From positions 1 through 37,563 of the forward strand of contig CAZYBP010000003.1 in NCBI GenBank assembly GCA_964645555.1: a stretch of 37,563 nt of DNA, given 5' to 3'. The stretch comes from 2-02-FULL-38-15 sp964645555. GTDB taxonomy: Bacteria > Patescibacteriota > Microgenomatia > Daviesbacterales > UBA10151. The first letter of the stretch is position 1. Each line of letters opens with the position of its first letter. A model generated the notes under the pieces. The model worked only from the letters and a program-made list of their open reading frames with translations. It was not told where the DNA came from and did no database searches. The position numbers were made by a program, and so were the translations under genes. This document shows positions 1 to 8,850 of this stretch, in pieces.

Positions 1-50
1 AAGTTTATTACGCAAGTAGCAAACTTTTGTTTATTAACAGGTTCTCTAGG

Positions 51-75
51 AATCCCACCGCAAGGTGGGATTTTT
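51..75 (+). terminator. Intrinsic terminator of an upstream gene outside the window
   Basis: A 9-bp perfect stem (51-59 with 64-72) closes a GCAA loop and runs into a short T tract. It most likely ends transcription of a gene left of the window. Bases 1-50 hold no recognisable gene end. Confidence 0.7.
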
Positions 76-99
76 AGTGCTCAAAAGATTATTTTTTGG

Positions 100-105
100 T
101 ACAAT
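100..105 (+). promoter_or_regulatory. Extended -10 box of tRNA-His
   Basis: TACAAT preceded by TGG (extended -10 pattern TGn) lies 12 nt before the tRNA 5' end. No good -35 is visible, which fits an extended -10 promoter. Confidence 0.5.
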
Positions 106-117
106 ACAAAAGGGAAT

Positions 118-190
118 GGTGGTCGTAGCTCAAAAGTAGAGCGCCTGCCTGTGGAGCAGGAAGTAGCGGGAGCGTTACCCGTCGACCACC
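118..190 (+). tRNA. tRNA-His (GTG) with atypical D and T loops
   Basis: The cloverleaf folds with a 7-bp acceptor stem (119-125 with 183-189) plus the His-specific extra G(-1) at 118 opposite C73 at 190. The D stem is 128-131/139-142, the anticodon stem 144-148/156-160 with anticodon GTG at 151-153, and the T stem 166-170/178-182. The 3' CCA is not encoded. The D loop (AAAAGTA) lacks the G18-G19 pair and the T loop (AGCGTTA) lacks the usual TTC, so the normal elbow contacts cannot form. The anticodon and G(-1):C73 make the identity firm; the loops are the oddity. The tRNA-Arg at 36221 has normal loops. Confidence 0.88.
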
Positions 191-201
191 CTAACTATAG
201 G

Positions 202-230
202 ATGACATGTGAAATCATCACACATATAAT
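202..230 (+). promoter_or_regulatory. Promoter of the HExxH peptidase gene
   Basis: ATGACA (202-207), a 17-nt spacer and a perfect TATAAT (225-230), followed by only 9 nt before the ATG at 240. The transcript would begin at or next to the start codon. Confidence 0.6.
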
Positions 231-239
231 CCAAAGATT

Positions 240-968
240 ATGGGTTTATTAGAGCTTCAAGATGGCAGGGCTTTTATTGTCAATCAATTATGGAGGAATG
301 GAAAAACAAATTACAACGGAGTCGATATTACCCTTCCAATAACTCCGGTAGATAGCCCCAGAGGTATATCCCGTTATAGGACAATGGCAGCATTTTTATT
401 GGATGAAATGGGGAAAGCAGTTCCAATACTAAACACATTTCCAGATTTGCAAGTAACACTTCAAGCCAGAACTATGTTAAATGTCTTTTCGCAAAAAGTA
501 ATTGTCGATTTTTCATATAGACATAGTGACTGTAATGTATTTTTAAACCATCAAGCTGAGCTTACAGAAGATATTTTTGCGCACGAGCTAGGTCATCATG
601 TAAATGGCTTTTTCTGTGAACAAGATTGGGCTGATTTTTTGGGTAAACAGAAATGGTTTATTAGAGGAAGAGAAGATTATCAAAAAAGAGTTACCTCACC
701 AGAGGAAATGTTGCTATTATCAGAAGATGATGATCCAACAAAACCCCCAGAAATTGAATGGATCTTAATTAACCCAGTTTATGATAAGTACGAAGGATGG
801 GTAAAAGGCATGGAACGGCGCCACGGTAGTCCTTATGAGATGGTAGCAGAAACATTTGCAGTAAATTATAGAGAAATCCTGGAATATACCAGGAAGTTTA
901 AAGGTACAGACCAACAAAGACAAAGAGCAGTGATTAAAAGTCTTATTTCCGCAATGAGTTTGTTTTAG
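240..968 (+). CDS. Putative zinc metallopeptidase (HELGHH)
   Basis: 242-residue protein with a HExxH zinc-binding motif (His115, Glu116, His119 in FAHELGHHVNGF). A downstream Glu in AETFA (about residue 204) could be the third metal ligand, as in gluzincin-type peptidases. No signal peptide or membrane segment is seen, so it is probably cytoplasmic. The substrate is unknown. The start is supported by a TATAAT box ending 9 nt upstream; there is no Shine-Dalgarno. It stands alone, 49 nt after the tRNA-His, with a possible terminator at 1183-1214. Zinc binding is a motif-level call; the family name is not recognised. Confidence 0.75.
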   Translation: MGLLELQDGRAFIVNQLWRNGKTNYNGVDITLPITPVDSPRGISRYRTMAAFLLDEMGKAVPILNTFPDLQVTLQARTMLNVFSQKVIVDFSYRHSDCNVFLNHQAELTEDIFAHELGHHVNGFFCEQDWADFLGKQKWFIRGREDYQKRVTSPEEMLLLSEDDDPTKPPEIEWILINPVYDKYEGWVKGMERRHGSPYEMVAETFAVNYREILEYTRKFKGTDQQRQRAVIKSLISAMSLF

Positions 969-1182
969 TCGTCTTTAAGGGGGAATACCTGCTTAATGAA
1001 TAAGTTTCTAAAAAGCTCCAATTCTTGAAGTTGACAAAGACTATAATAGGTCCGAATATCGTTCACTCGACCACCCCAAGCATTTTTAGCCTCAAATTTT
1101 AATACCATTGATGGGATTATTGAACCTAAAAGAATGGTTGTATTTTTGAGGGTTTCATGGTAGCATACAAATACTAAACATA

Positions 1183-1214
1183 GGGAAGATTCTATACGAG
1201 TCTTCCCGTTTTTA
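1183..1214 (+). terminator. Probable intrinsic terminator
   Basis: A 7-bp stem (1183-1189 with 1201-1207), an 11-nt loop and a following GTTTTT tract. It lies 215 nt after the peptidase stop and touches the 3' end of the opposing NYN remnant. I see no supported gene between 969 and 1182. Confidence 0.45.
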
Positions 1215-1634
1215 TTGTTGTTCCTCCATTTTAATTCTCTCTCGAAGATATTCAAAATCCTTAAAATTCGGCCCTGCAAATTGTCTTATTTCCCTTGCAG
1301 TTCTTGGTCCACGAGCTAAAACAATTACCTCTTTACTGGTTCTTTTTAAATATTTAAGTACAGGTAGAAAATCTCCATCCCCTGATAAAACTAATACTCT
1401 ATGAAAATTGTCTTTTTCTTTCATCAAATAAAAAGCCATTTCTACATCACAATTAGCTTTCCTTTCTGTAGTTCCATCTGGCTGAAAATATAATTTCACT
1501 GGTTTAAGATAAAGTTTGTAACCAAATTCCTGTAATTTTAGATAAAACTTAATTCTTGATAAGTGCCTGGAAAGCAAAATTAATTTGGCTTCATCTAGCT
1601 TTTTACCTTCTCTGCTAATATATTCTTCTAACGA
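1212..1634 (-). pseudogene. NYN/LabA-like (DUF88) nuclease, 5'-truncated
   Basis: The reading frame carries the central and C-terminal parts of an NYN (PIN-like) RNase domain: ANCDVEMAF and the VLSGDGDFLPVL block with its acidic metal-binding residues. The family's N-terminal strand, which supplies the first catalytic Asp (FIDGxN-like), is absent. Reading back in frame gives about 19 more residues of family-like helix, then a TAG at 1635-1637. The only bacterial-type start downstream is a TTG at 1577, giving 121 residues. No N-terminal match appears in other frames up to the dus promoter. It is probably a decayed gene; a shortened, still expressed protein is the alternative. Confidence 0.6.
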
Positions 1635-1728
1635 CTAGGCTCAGGATTATAATTTCTTTAAAGCAAAGTTTTGGAAACAGCCGTTTTAATTATTTTTTAG
1701 CCATTTTGGAGCCTGTGTTTTCATATCT

Positions 1729-1758
1729 TTGAATAAACTCTGATTTTTCTGCTAGAAT
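1729..1758 (+). promoter_or_regulatory. Promoter of the dus gene
   Basis: TTGAAT (1729-1734), 18-nt spacer, TAGAAT (1753-1758). The -10 ends 9 nt before the ATG at 1768, which favours that ATG over the one at 1762. Confidence 0.55.
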
Positions 1759-1767
1759 TCCATGATT

Positions 1768-2727
1768 ATGAATTTTTGGGAGAAATTATCAAAACCTATT
1801 TTTATCTTGGCCCCTATGGATGGGGTTACTGATACTGTTTTCAGGCAAATTGTTGCCTCAGTTGGTAAACCCGATGTTTTTTTCACGGAGTTTGTACCGG
1901 TTGATGCAATACTTTCAAAAGGAAATATGGAAATTTCAAAATCCTTACAATACTCAGAAATTGAAAGGCCAATTGTAGCTCAAATCTGGGGATCAGACCC
2001 AAAAAAATTTTATAAGGTGGCAAAACTTTTATATAAATTAGGCTTTGATGGAATTGATATAAATATGGGTTGTCCGGACCGCTCAGCTATTAAAAAAGGA
2101 GCTTGTTCTGCCTTAATTAAAAATCCTAAATTAGCCCGGGAGATTATTCTGGCTACTGTTAAAGGAGCCTGTGGTGTACCTGTTTCTGTTAAAACTAGAA
2201 TTGGTTTTGATAGTATTGATACCAAAAATTGGGTTAAAGTACTCCTTCAAACTCCAATTGCTGCCTTGACTGTACATTTAAGGACAGTTGCTGAAATGTC
2301 CAAAGTGCCAGCCCATTGGGATGAAATGGAAAAAATAACTAAGGTAAAAGATACAATCAAATCCAAAGCTAAAATTTTTGGAAATGGAAATGTTAAATCT
2401 TTAAAAGAAGCCAGAGACAGATGTAGCCAGTATGGAATAGACGGGGTAATGATCGGAACAGGAATTTTTGAAAATGTGTATTTATTCAATGAAAAAATTG
2501 ATGTTAATGAAATTGGACCAAAACAAAAAATAGAATTGCTTCTAAAACACATTAAATTATTTGAAAAAACCTGGGGACAGGACAGACATTTTGAGTTATT
2601 GAAGAAGTTTGTAAAATGCTATGTAAATAACTTCAATGGAGCCAAAGAGCACAGGGATAGACTAATGAAAACTAAAACCTTGCCCGCATTAATTGAGGAA
2701 GTGGCTGTTTTGAGTAAGGAATCCTAA
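1768..2727 (+). CDS. dus: tRNA-dihydrouridine synthase (Dus family)
   Basis: Flavoprotein that reduces specific uridines in the tRNA D loop to dihydrouridine. The N-terminus has the family signature LAPMDGVTD in the FMN-binding TIM barrel. The block INMGCPDR followed by GACSAL holds the conserved Cys region of the active site. VKTRIGFD and the C-terminal-side DGVMIGTGIF complete the barrel signatures, and a helical tail follows. Length (319 aa) is normal. Two ATGs are possible (1762, 1768); the promoter spacing favours 1768. The subtype (DusA/B/C) cannot be assigned from the sequence alone. Confidence 0.92.
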   Translation: MNFWEKLSKPIFILAPMDGVTDTVFRQIVASVGKPDVFFTEFVPVDAILSKGNMEISKSLQYSEIERPIVAQIWGSDPKKFYKVAKLLYKLGFDGIDINMGCPDRSAIKKGACSALIKNPKLAREIILATVKGACGVPVSVKTRIGFDSIDTKNWVKVLLQTPIAALTVHLRTVAEMSKVPAHWDEMEKITKVKDTIKSKAKIFGNGNVKSLKEARDRCSQYGIDGVMIGTGIFENVYLFNEKIDVNEIGPKQKIELLLKHIKLFEKTWGQDRHFELLKKFVKCYVNNFNGAKEHRDRLMKTKTLPALIEEVAVLSKES

Positions 2728-2728
2728 T

Positions 2729-2983
2729 TTAGCTTCTGTATTTAAACTTCAGGAAAATTAGTGTTAAATTTAATGCTCCAACTACCGTGTTTGCCAAAAT
2801 CACCGGTATAGCAGATTTTATCACCCCATATATCACCCACAATAAACAAGCTATGGAAAATATGGTTAATGTAGTTAAAGAGAGGTCTTTTGTTTGTTTT
2901 GTTTTCCAGGTTTGAGCGACCTGAGGAATTAACATTATCAAATTTAGTGAAGTTGCAGTATATCCAAAAAAATCCGCTGACAT
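2729..2983 (-). CDS. SemiSWEET/PQ-loop sugar transporter
   Basis: Small integral membrane protein of about 84 residues with three hydrophobic segments and the PQ-loop signature LIMLIPQVAQTWKTK, typical of SemiSWEET carriers that move sugars as dimers. A second conserved feature is the Trp/Tyr-rich segment LLWVIYGV before the last helix. The frame opens at a GTG (3016), but the family starts close to MSADFFGYTATSLN, so the ATG at 2983 is preferred. It is convergent with dus, with one base between the genes. Sugar uptake would fit the hexose/pentose phosphate enzymes further right. The substrate is unknown. Confidence 0.82.
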   Translation of the reverse strand: MSADFFGYTATSLNLIMLIPQVAQTWKTKQTKDLSLTTLTIFSIACLLWVIYGVIKSAIPVILANTVVGALNLTLIFLKFKYRS

Positions 2984-3032
2984 ATTTAGTTTAATATTAT
3001 TATAGCAGATACCCACTCATTAGCACTATAGG

Positions 3033-3062
3033 TTGACTATTATCCCACGGGTCTGTTAAAAT
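3033..3062 (+). promoter_or_regulatory. Promoter of the Gfo/Idh/MocA gene
   Basis: TTGACT (3033-3038), 18-nt spacer, TAAAAT (3057-3062), with 8 nt to the ATG at 3071. This predicts a leaderless or nearly leaderless transcript. Confidence 0.65.
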
Positions 3063-3070
3063 CCCAGAAC

Positions 3071-4060
3071 ATGAAATCAGGACCTGAAAATCTTAATGTA
3101 CTTATCATAGGAGCCGGTATAACCGGTGAAAGGCATGCTAAGGCCCAGCATGCTTTGGGCTCAAAATTGGCTATATATGACACCAATCCAACAAGACTTA
3201 CCCAAATAGCCCAAAAGTTTGGGGCAGAAATGGCTGAAAACCTACCCTCTGCTATTGCCCAATCAAATTTAGTCTATGTTTGTACCCCTATTGATCAACA
3301 CCTGGAGCCAGTCAGCTTAGCTATTGGGGCCAGCAAGCCGGTTTTCTGTGAAAAACCAATTACAGGCAGTTGGGATGAAGCCAGAAAAATACAGCATCTG
3401 GCTCACCAGACTAGCATTCCGGTTGCAGTCGGCAACTATTATGTCTTAAATGGATCCATTTCTGAGGTTTTAAAACGCGTTAAACAAGGGCAAATAGGAT
3501 CAGTTAGAAGTATTGACGCTGCCTATTTACATAACATGGAAGAATACAGATTAAAGACACCGTGGCGGGCAACCGACCCATTTTTATATGATGGAGGCGT
3601 ACACCCTGTCCATTTGGCTCTATTGGTGGCCAATGAACCTGTCAATAGGCTGATGGCATTAGCAGGTCCTGTTAGAAATCCCGATTATCCGTTTCCTCAA
3701 GACTATCAGCTAATTTGGGAATCTGAATCAGGACTCCTAACAAATGTTCACGTTAGTTCTGAAGCGCATGTACCGCATGGAGCTTATCTGACTGTTTATG
3801 GCAGTAAAGAAACTATCAGGGCCCGAAATCTTGATCCCTACTTTGAAATCTGCAAAAAAGGCTCCGAGCGTTTTAAAAGAGTTCCTGTGGGCAACGGCAG
3901 CCTGCCGATTGACCTGGCTGCGGGAATAATGAATGATTTTGTTTTGGGCAAAAGGGATAACTTTGATCCCTTGCCGGGAATTGATGAGTCTGTAGAATGT
4001 ATCAAAATCCTTGATGCAGCTGAAATTTCAATTGAGTACCACACCTCAGTAAAACCCTAG
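3071..4060 (+). CDS. Gfo/Idh/MocA family NAD(P)-dependent oxidoreductase
   Basis: 329-residue two-domain dehydrogenase. The N-terminal Rossmann fold has the dinucleotide-binding motif IIGAGITGERH, then VYVCTPIDQHLEP and the conserved Lys of the FCEKPI motif. In the C-terminal alpha/beta domain the DGGVHPVHLALLV segment contains the His-Asp type catalytic region of the family. Substrates are usually sugars, inositols or sugar-nucleotide derivatives; this one cannot be specified. It has its own promoter and is convergent with the giant protease gene (5 nt between stops). Confidence 0.85.
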   Translation: MKSGPENLNVLIIGAGITGERHAKAQHALGSKLAIYDTNPTRLTQIAQKFGAEMAENLPSAIAQSNLVYVCTPIDQHLEPVSLAIGASKPVFCEKPITGSWDEARKIQHLAHQTSIPVAVGNYYVLNGSISEVLKRVKQGQIGSVRSIDAAYLHNMEEYRLKTPWRATDPFLYDGGVHPVHLALLVANEPVNRLMALAGPVRNPDYPFPQDYQLIWESESGLLTNVHVSSEAHVPHGAYLTVYGSKETIRARNLDPYFEICKKGSERFKRVPVGNGSLPIDLAAGIMNDFVLGKRDNFDPLPGIDESVECIKILDAAEISIEYHTSVKP

Positions 4061-4065
4061 TTTGG

Positions 4066-7000
4066 TTACTTTCTAGCCGAAAACCTGGATTTGTATATAA
4101 ACACCCCAATGCCTAAAAGTATCAATGCGAGGATTATCCACACAGGGTTATTTTTAACTGTGTTAACTATAGCTTGAGCCTGGCCTGTAGCCTGCCTGGA
4201 TGCCTCTAAATCGTCTTTTTCCTGCATATCTGCAGCTAATATACCTTCCTCAAACCCGGTAGCCTCACCTATAGTAGTACTGCCTGTTGGGGTAGCCGGT
4301 AATTCATTGGAAAAATCTCCGCTCATACAGTTGTTTCCTGCCCTGACTTTAAAGTAATAAGTAACTCCTCCTGACAAATTCCTCACTGTATAAGAAAGTG
4401 TGTTTTTGTCCCCTACATTGGGATTACCAAATTGCACCTTACCGCTTTCCAGCCCATAAGCCACCAAATAATAAGTTACTGGGTCTGAAGCTTGGCTCCA
4501 GGTTAAAGTTACACTGTTTTCTCCTGCCTGAGCAGACAAAANNNNNNNNNNNNNNNNNNNNNNNNNNNNNNNNNNNNNNNNNNNNNNNNNNNNNNNNNNN
4601 NNNNNNNNNNNNNNNNNNNNNNNNNNNNNNNNNNNNNNNNNGCCCCTACCTCAATTGCAGCGGTAGCCTGGTTACTTTTACCGCTTTGAGACGGCAGAGG
4701 AATACCGGATAGGGCCACGCTGGCAGGCAGAATAATATTTCCGTTCCAATCAGCTGGCCCGGAAATTGTAATGCCTGCAGGAATAGTTATATTTAGCATA
4801 CCAACTGCTGAATCACTGTTAACAACAATATTACTTGTTATATTTGCCTGTTTTGTTTCCCCTATAACAGTTAAAATAGTTGATGTATCAAGTAAAGCAT
4901 CTTTGACATCAGAGGAAACATTAATTATAGAATCTACACTGGTATTGCCAACTACAATAACAGGATTTGCAGGCTCAATGTTAACAACCGGAGCAATAAG
5001 GGTTTTACCTTCATCCTGAGGCTCAAGGATATGAACTACCGCAGAGCCAACGCTTACCTTGCTTCCATCCGTTACAGAATAAAGAAGGTTTGCTTGCCCT
5101 GTATACCCGTCTTCAGGAATAAAGGTGATATTACCATCAGATAATGAAGCATCGCCATGAGTTAAAGCTGTTATAGCCGTAACCTCCAATTTATCTTCAG
5201 GATCCAAATCAGAATCATTTTTGGTTAAATTTGCAGCCTTAAAAACCAGGTTAATATTTTGAGATGTCAATAAAGTATCATTACCTGTAACAGGAGCAGC
5301 ATTTTCAACCGTGACAGATCCTGAATTTAAGGCTACACTGTCCACGGTTCCATCACTTGCAATAATTTCAACGCTTATTTCATCGTTTCTATTTCCGTTT
5401 CCCTCTTTTGAAAGATCCAGTGATGTTTGGGTCTCCCCTGCAAGGCTCACCCCGTTTTTCTTCCACTGGTATTTAAATGAAATATCATTATTTTCCACAT
5501 CATCAGCAGAAACCTGAACAGAAAGTATGGAATCTGTTTTTGGATTTTGAGGTGTTACTTCAACTGCAATTATTTTTGGAGCATCATTTACAGGGCTAAC
5601 AACAATATTAACTGTAGCTGTATTTGAATCCAGGACACCATCATTTAATTTATAAGTAAAGGAGTCATCACCAAAATAATCCTGGTCCGGGACATATTTG
5701 ACAGAGTTGTTTGAGGGATTTACCAGTTGCCCGTGTGAAGGTTTGCTGATAATTGAGTGTACTAGGGTATCTCCATCAGCATCTTTTTCCTCAAATATTA
5801 CCGGTACGATCGTATCTTCATTGGTGCTCAATGATAAAGCTTGAGCTTCGGGAGCATCATTAACCCCTTTGACAATGACGGTTATAACGGCTACTCCGCT
5901 ATACAGCTCTCCGTCATTTGCCTGATAGGTAAATGAATCCTCTCCGGAGTAATTAGCATTTGGAGTATAGGTTAATAAGTAGTTCTCTCCGGTTGTTAAT
6001 ACACCATGTTGAGGATTAGTAATTATGTTGTAAAAAGGATTTGTCCCGTCAGGGTCGCTTACCTCAAGAATAAAATCAATTGAGCTATCCTCCTGAGTTT
6101 GCACAGAATCATTGGGTGCAACCGGAGCATCGTTTACGGGTTTTACAGTAATTGCAGCTTTGGCAACATTAGAAAATCCTCCATAATCAGTAGCTTTATA
6201 AGTAAATTCATCTGTCCCGTTAAAATCTTTACCGGGTGTATAAATTACTGTTGGGCTCGTAATGCCGCCTCCGCTCAAAGAGTTTGCCTGGACATTAACC
6301 TCTAATTGTCCATGTGCAGGTTGGCTGACTATTTCATAGGAAAGCGCATTATTTTCCGGATCTGTCACAGACATATCAAAGGTAACAGCTGTATCTTCTG
6401 AAGTAGTAACTGCTATATCATTGGCAACTGGCGGATTATTGGGTACCGGTGTAGGTGTAGGCGTAGGCGTGGGAGTAGGATTAGGGGTAGTTGTTGGTGT
6501 AGGTAACGGAGCCGGAGAAGCAGAAGGTGATGCAGTCGGAGTTGCAGATGGTGAAGCAGAGGGAGTAGGTGAAGGCTGGGTTTGTTGTCCTGCCTGTATT
6601 AAAGCATTATATAAATTAATTCTTTTTCCGGACACGGTTTTTCCGGCTAAAGCAGGCAATGAATCCCCTGAACTCAGGATAATATTTTTAACCCCGGCGT
6701 CAGATAAATTAGGGTTGAAGCTATAAATCATGGCAGCCTCACCAACCACATGAGGTGCAGCCATGGACGTACCGTCCTTAAAACCGTAAGCGTCTGAATC
6801 TGGAGTGTAATCAATAAAACTCAGATCATCTATATAACATCCGTCACCATACGTGCCTGTGTCACTGTCCCCATTTGTTATCCATCTGAATCTGAATACA
6901 AAATTGTTAGTCAAATACGCGGAGGGAACATCTGCAGCGATATATCCTCCGGCATAACCCCGGCCTCCCCTGCTGACTGCCTCTTGCCTGGAAAGCTGCA

Positions 7001-8759
7001 GATAACTTGATTGCAAATCTATCTCATCCCATTTCCGGATTTGGCTAAAATTTACACCATCCCCGCTCGCTTCCAAAACCATATAATCCGTATATGCAAC
7101 GAGCATTTGAGTATCACATCTGGTGTAAAAATCAAAAGAAGCTTTAGCAGACTTACTCAGGTCAATTCTCGGGGAAGTAAAAGTATTGTTGGCATTAGCC
7201 TTATAAGGGTAGTTTACAACATCACCGTATAAGACAATTTGATTATCATATATATTGTAGGTTCCAAAATCACCTGTTTTACTGTAACCCTGGGGGATTT
7301 GAGGAGGAGTTAATGAATTAAAGTTTTCCTCAACTAAGAATGAAGGGTCATAGAGCGTACTGAAAATGCTTACTCCGGGTGCGCCCACATCTACAGAATT
7401 GGCACCATAGCTTGAGAAATAGGCAAGCTGGTCGCTATAGTCTGTGGCAGCAACTGCAATTATATTAGGCAGGTCATAGCCCGAGGGTGCATCTGTAAAG
7501 GTATCATTGTCTGAGGTAGTATTCCCTGCTGCAGCAATAAACAATCCCGGGAAAGAGGCAATAGCATCTTCCTCAGCCTGGGAAGGAAAACCGCTGCCAT
7601 AACTTGCATTAATGACTTTAGCACCGTTATTTTTGGCAAAGCTTATTGCCTTAATTTCATTGGCCACTGTAAAGTTATTAAAACCAATTTTCAAAGCCAT
7701 GATTTTAATATTATTTTTGGAGCTGATACCAACAGTACCCGCAGAATTATTGGCTAAGGCAGCAATGGTCCCGGCTACATGGGTCCCATGCCCGTAATCA
7801 TCACTTGGATCATTGTCATTATTTTCAAAATCCCAACCGTAATTGGGACATCCTCCGTAGACAAAATTATTATTTTCATCCTTACAATTTAACCCATTCC
7901 ACATATTTTCTTTTAAATCAACGTGGTTATATGCAACACCTGAGTCCAGTACAGCCACAATCACATCCTGCTGGTCTGCTGATTCCAAATCCCAAGCCTC
8001 AGGAGCATCTATATCCGCATCCACCTTACCGGTAAAGCCAAAGCCGCTGGTTAAACTGATATCCTGACCGTTGTTATGAAGGCCCCAGAGTTTATTAAAT
8101 TTTGCGTCGTTTGGGGTAAAACGTGGATATCTTATATAGTTAGGTTCTGCATATTCTACATCCGGGTCCTTTTTCAGTTCCTCGATTTTGCTCAAAACCG
8201 GTTCGTCTGTAGTATGTATTTCAATATTCAAATTTTTAATATCATCCTGCTTTTCCAGGTTATGTTTGTTTTGGAAAATGGAAGATTTTACTTGTCCGAA
8301 AAACCCTCTGATATTAACCCTGTCTTTTTTATATTTAACAATAATTTCATTTGGGGTAAATTTATCCCTTGATACTCCTGCTTCCTGGTCTGTAGCTCTT
8401 TGGATATCTTCAATATTGGCTGACTGGCTGGCTACAGGTTGCGGAGTATTTGTAATTTGGGCTGACTGGGTAGCAATTGGTTGAGGAGTATTTTCCGGAG
8501 CAGGTGTGGCAGAAGCTGTAGCCACAGATTCAACAGCCCCAACAGCTGAACCGATTGCCTCAACACTTTCAGGTAGTTGGAAATTTTCTTCAGGAGCAGT
8601 TGTCGGTTCAGGGGTTAATACATCAACATTTTGAATTTCTGCTGCAGATGAAGCCTCTTGGGCAAGGATTAAAACAGGGTTTGCAAGTTGGAGAATATTT
8701 ATGCTGACAACGAGCAAAAGTGACAAAAATCTATTTAAAGTAGATGGCCTGTAATTCAT
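4066..8759 (-). CDS. Giant surface subtilase with cadherin-like, FN3 domains and C-terminal anchor (contains N-gap)
   Basis: Secreted S8 serine protease. From the N-terminus: signal peptide (about 1-34); Pro/Ala/Thr spacer; I9/fervidolysin-like propeptide (about 133-210); catalytic domain with Asp272 (VLDSGV), His324 (HGTHVAG), Asn413 (AAAGN) and Ser665 (GTSMAAPHV). A region of about 185 residues resembling a jelly-roll or carbohydrate-binding domain (about 472-655) is inserted between the Asn and Ser blocks. A Thr/Pro/Ser stalk (727-775) and at least four cadherin-like/VCBS-type repeats (each with a TSED/QED-like start and FTYxxxDG-like end) follow. After the 100-N gap come an FN3 domain, one membrane helix and a basic tail. 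The two pieces lie in different frames only because the gap length is arbitrary; joining them is inferred from the FN3 and anchor architecture. A consensus promoter lies upstream. Likely role: cell-surface proteolysis or adhesion. Confidence 0.85.
4542..4641. other. Assembly gap (100 N)
   Basis: Run of 100 undetermined bases within the subtilase gene. The round number suggests an arbitrary filler. The flanking coding pieces are out of frame by the filler length, so the true gap differs. Confidence 0.99.
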
Positions 8760-8772
8760 AACTAAAGGGTGT

Positions 8773-8801
8773 ATTATAGCCGATAGTTATGAGAATGTCA
8801 A
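8773..8801 (-). promoter_or_regulatory. Consensus sigma-70 promoter of the subtilase gene
   Basis: Read on the minus strand: perfect TTGACA (8796-8801), 17-nt spacer, perfect TATAAT (8773-8778), then 13 nt to the ATG. It is the only full double-consensus promoter I found in the window, suggesting strong expression. Confidence 0.8.
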
Positions 8802-8850
8802 ACTATAAGATTTAAGATAAAAAGTAGAAATTATTGGTATAAACTCTAAT

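Noticed and set aside
965..1279. Minus-strand ORF of 104 codons overlapping the NYN remnant
   Set aside because: It starts inside the NYN reading frame, shows no family pattern and spans a terminator hairpin.
6421..6726. Plus-strand Gly/Val-rich ORF
   Set aside because: It is the antisense of the Thr/Pro stalk of the subtilase; composition comes from the repeat. The same applies to 12666-12938.
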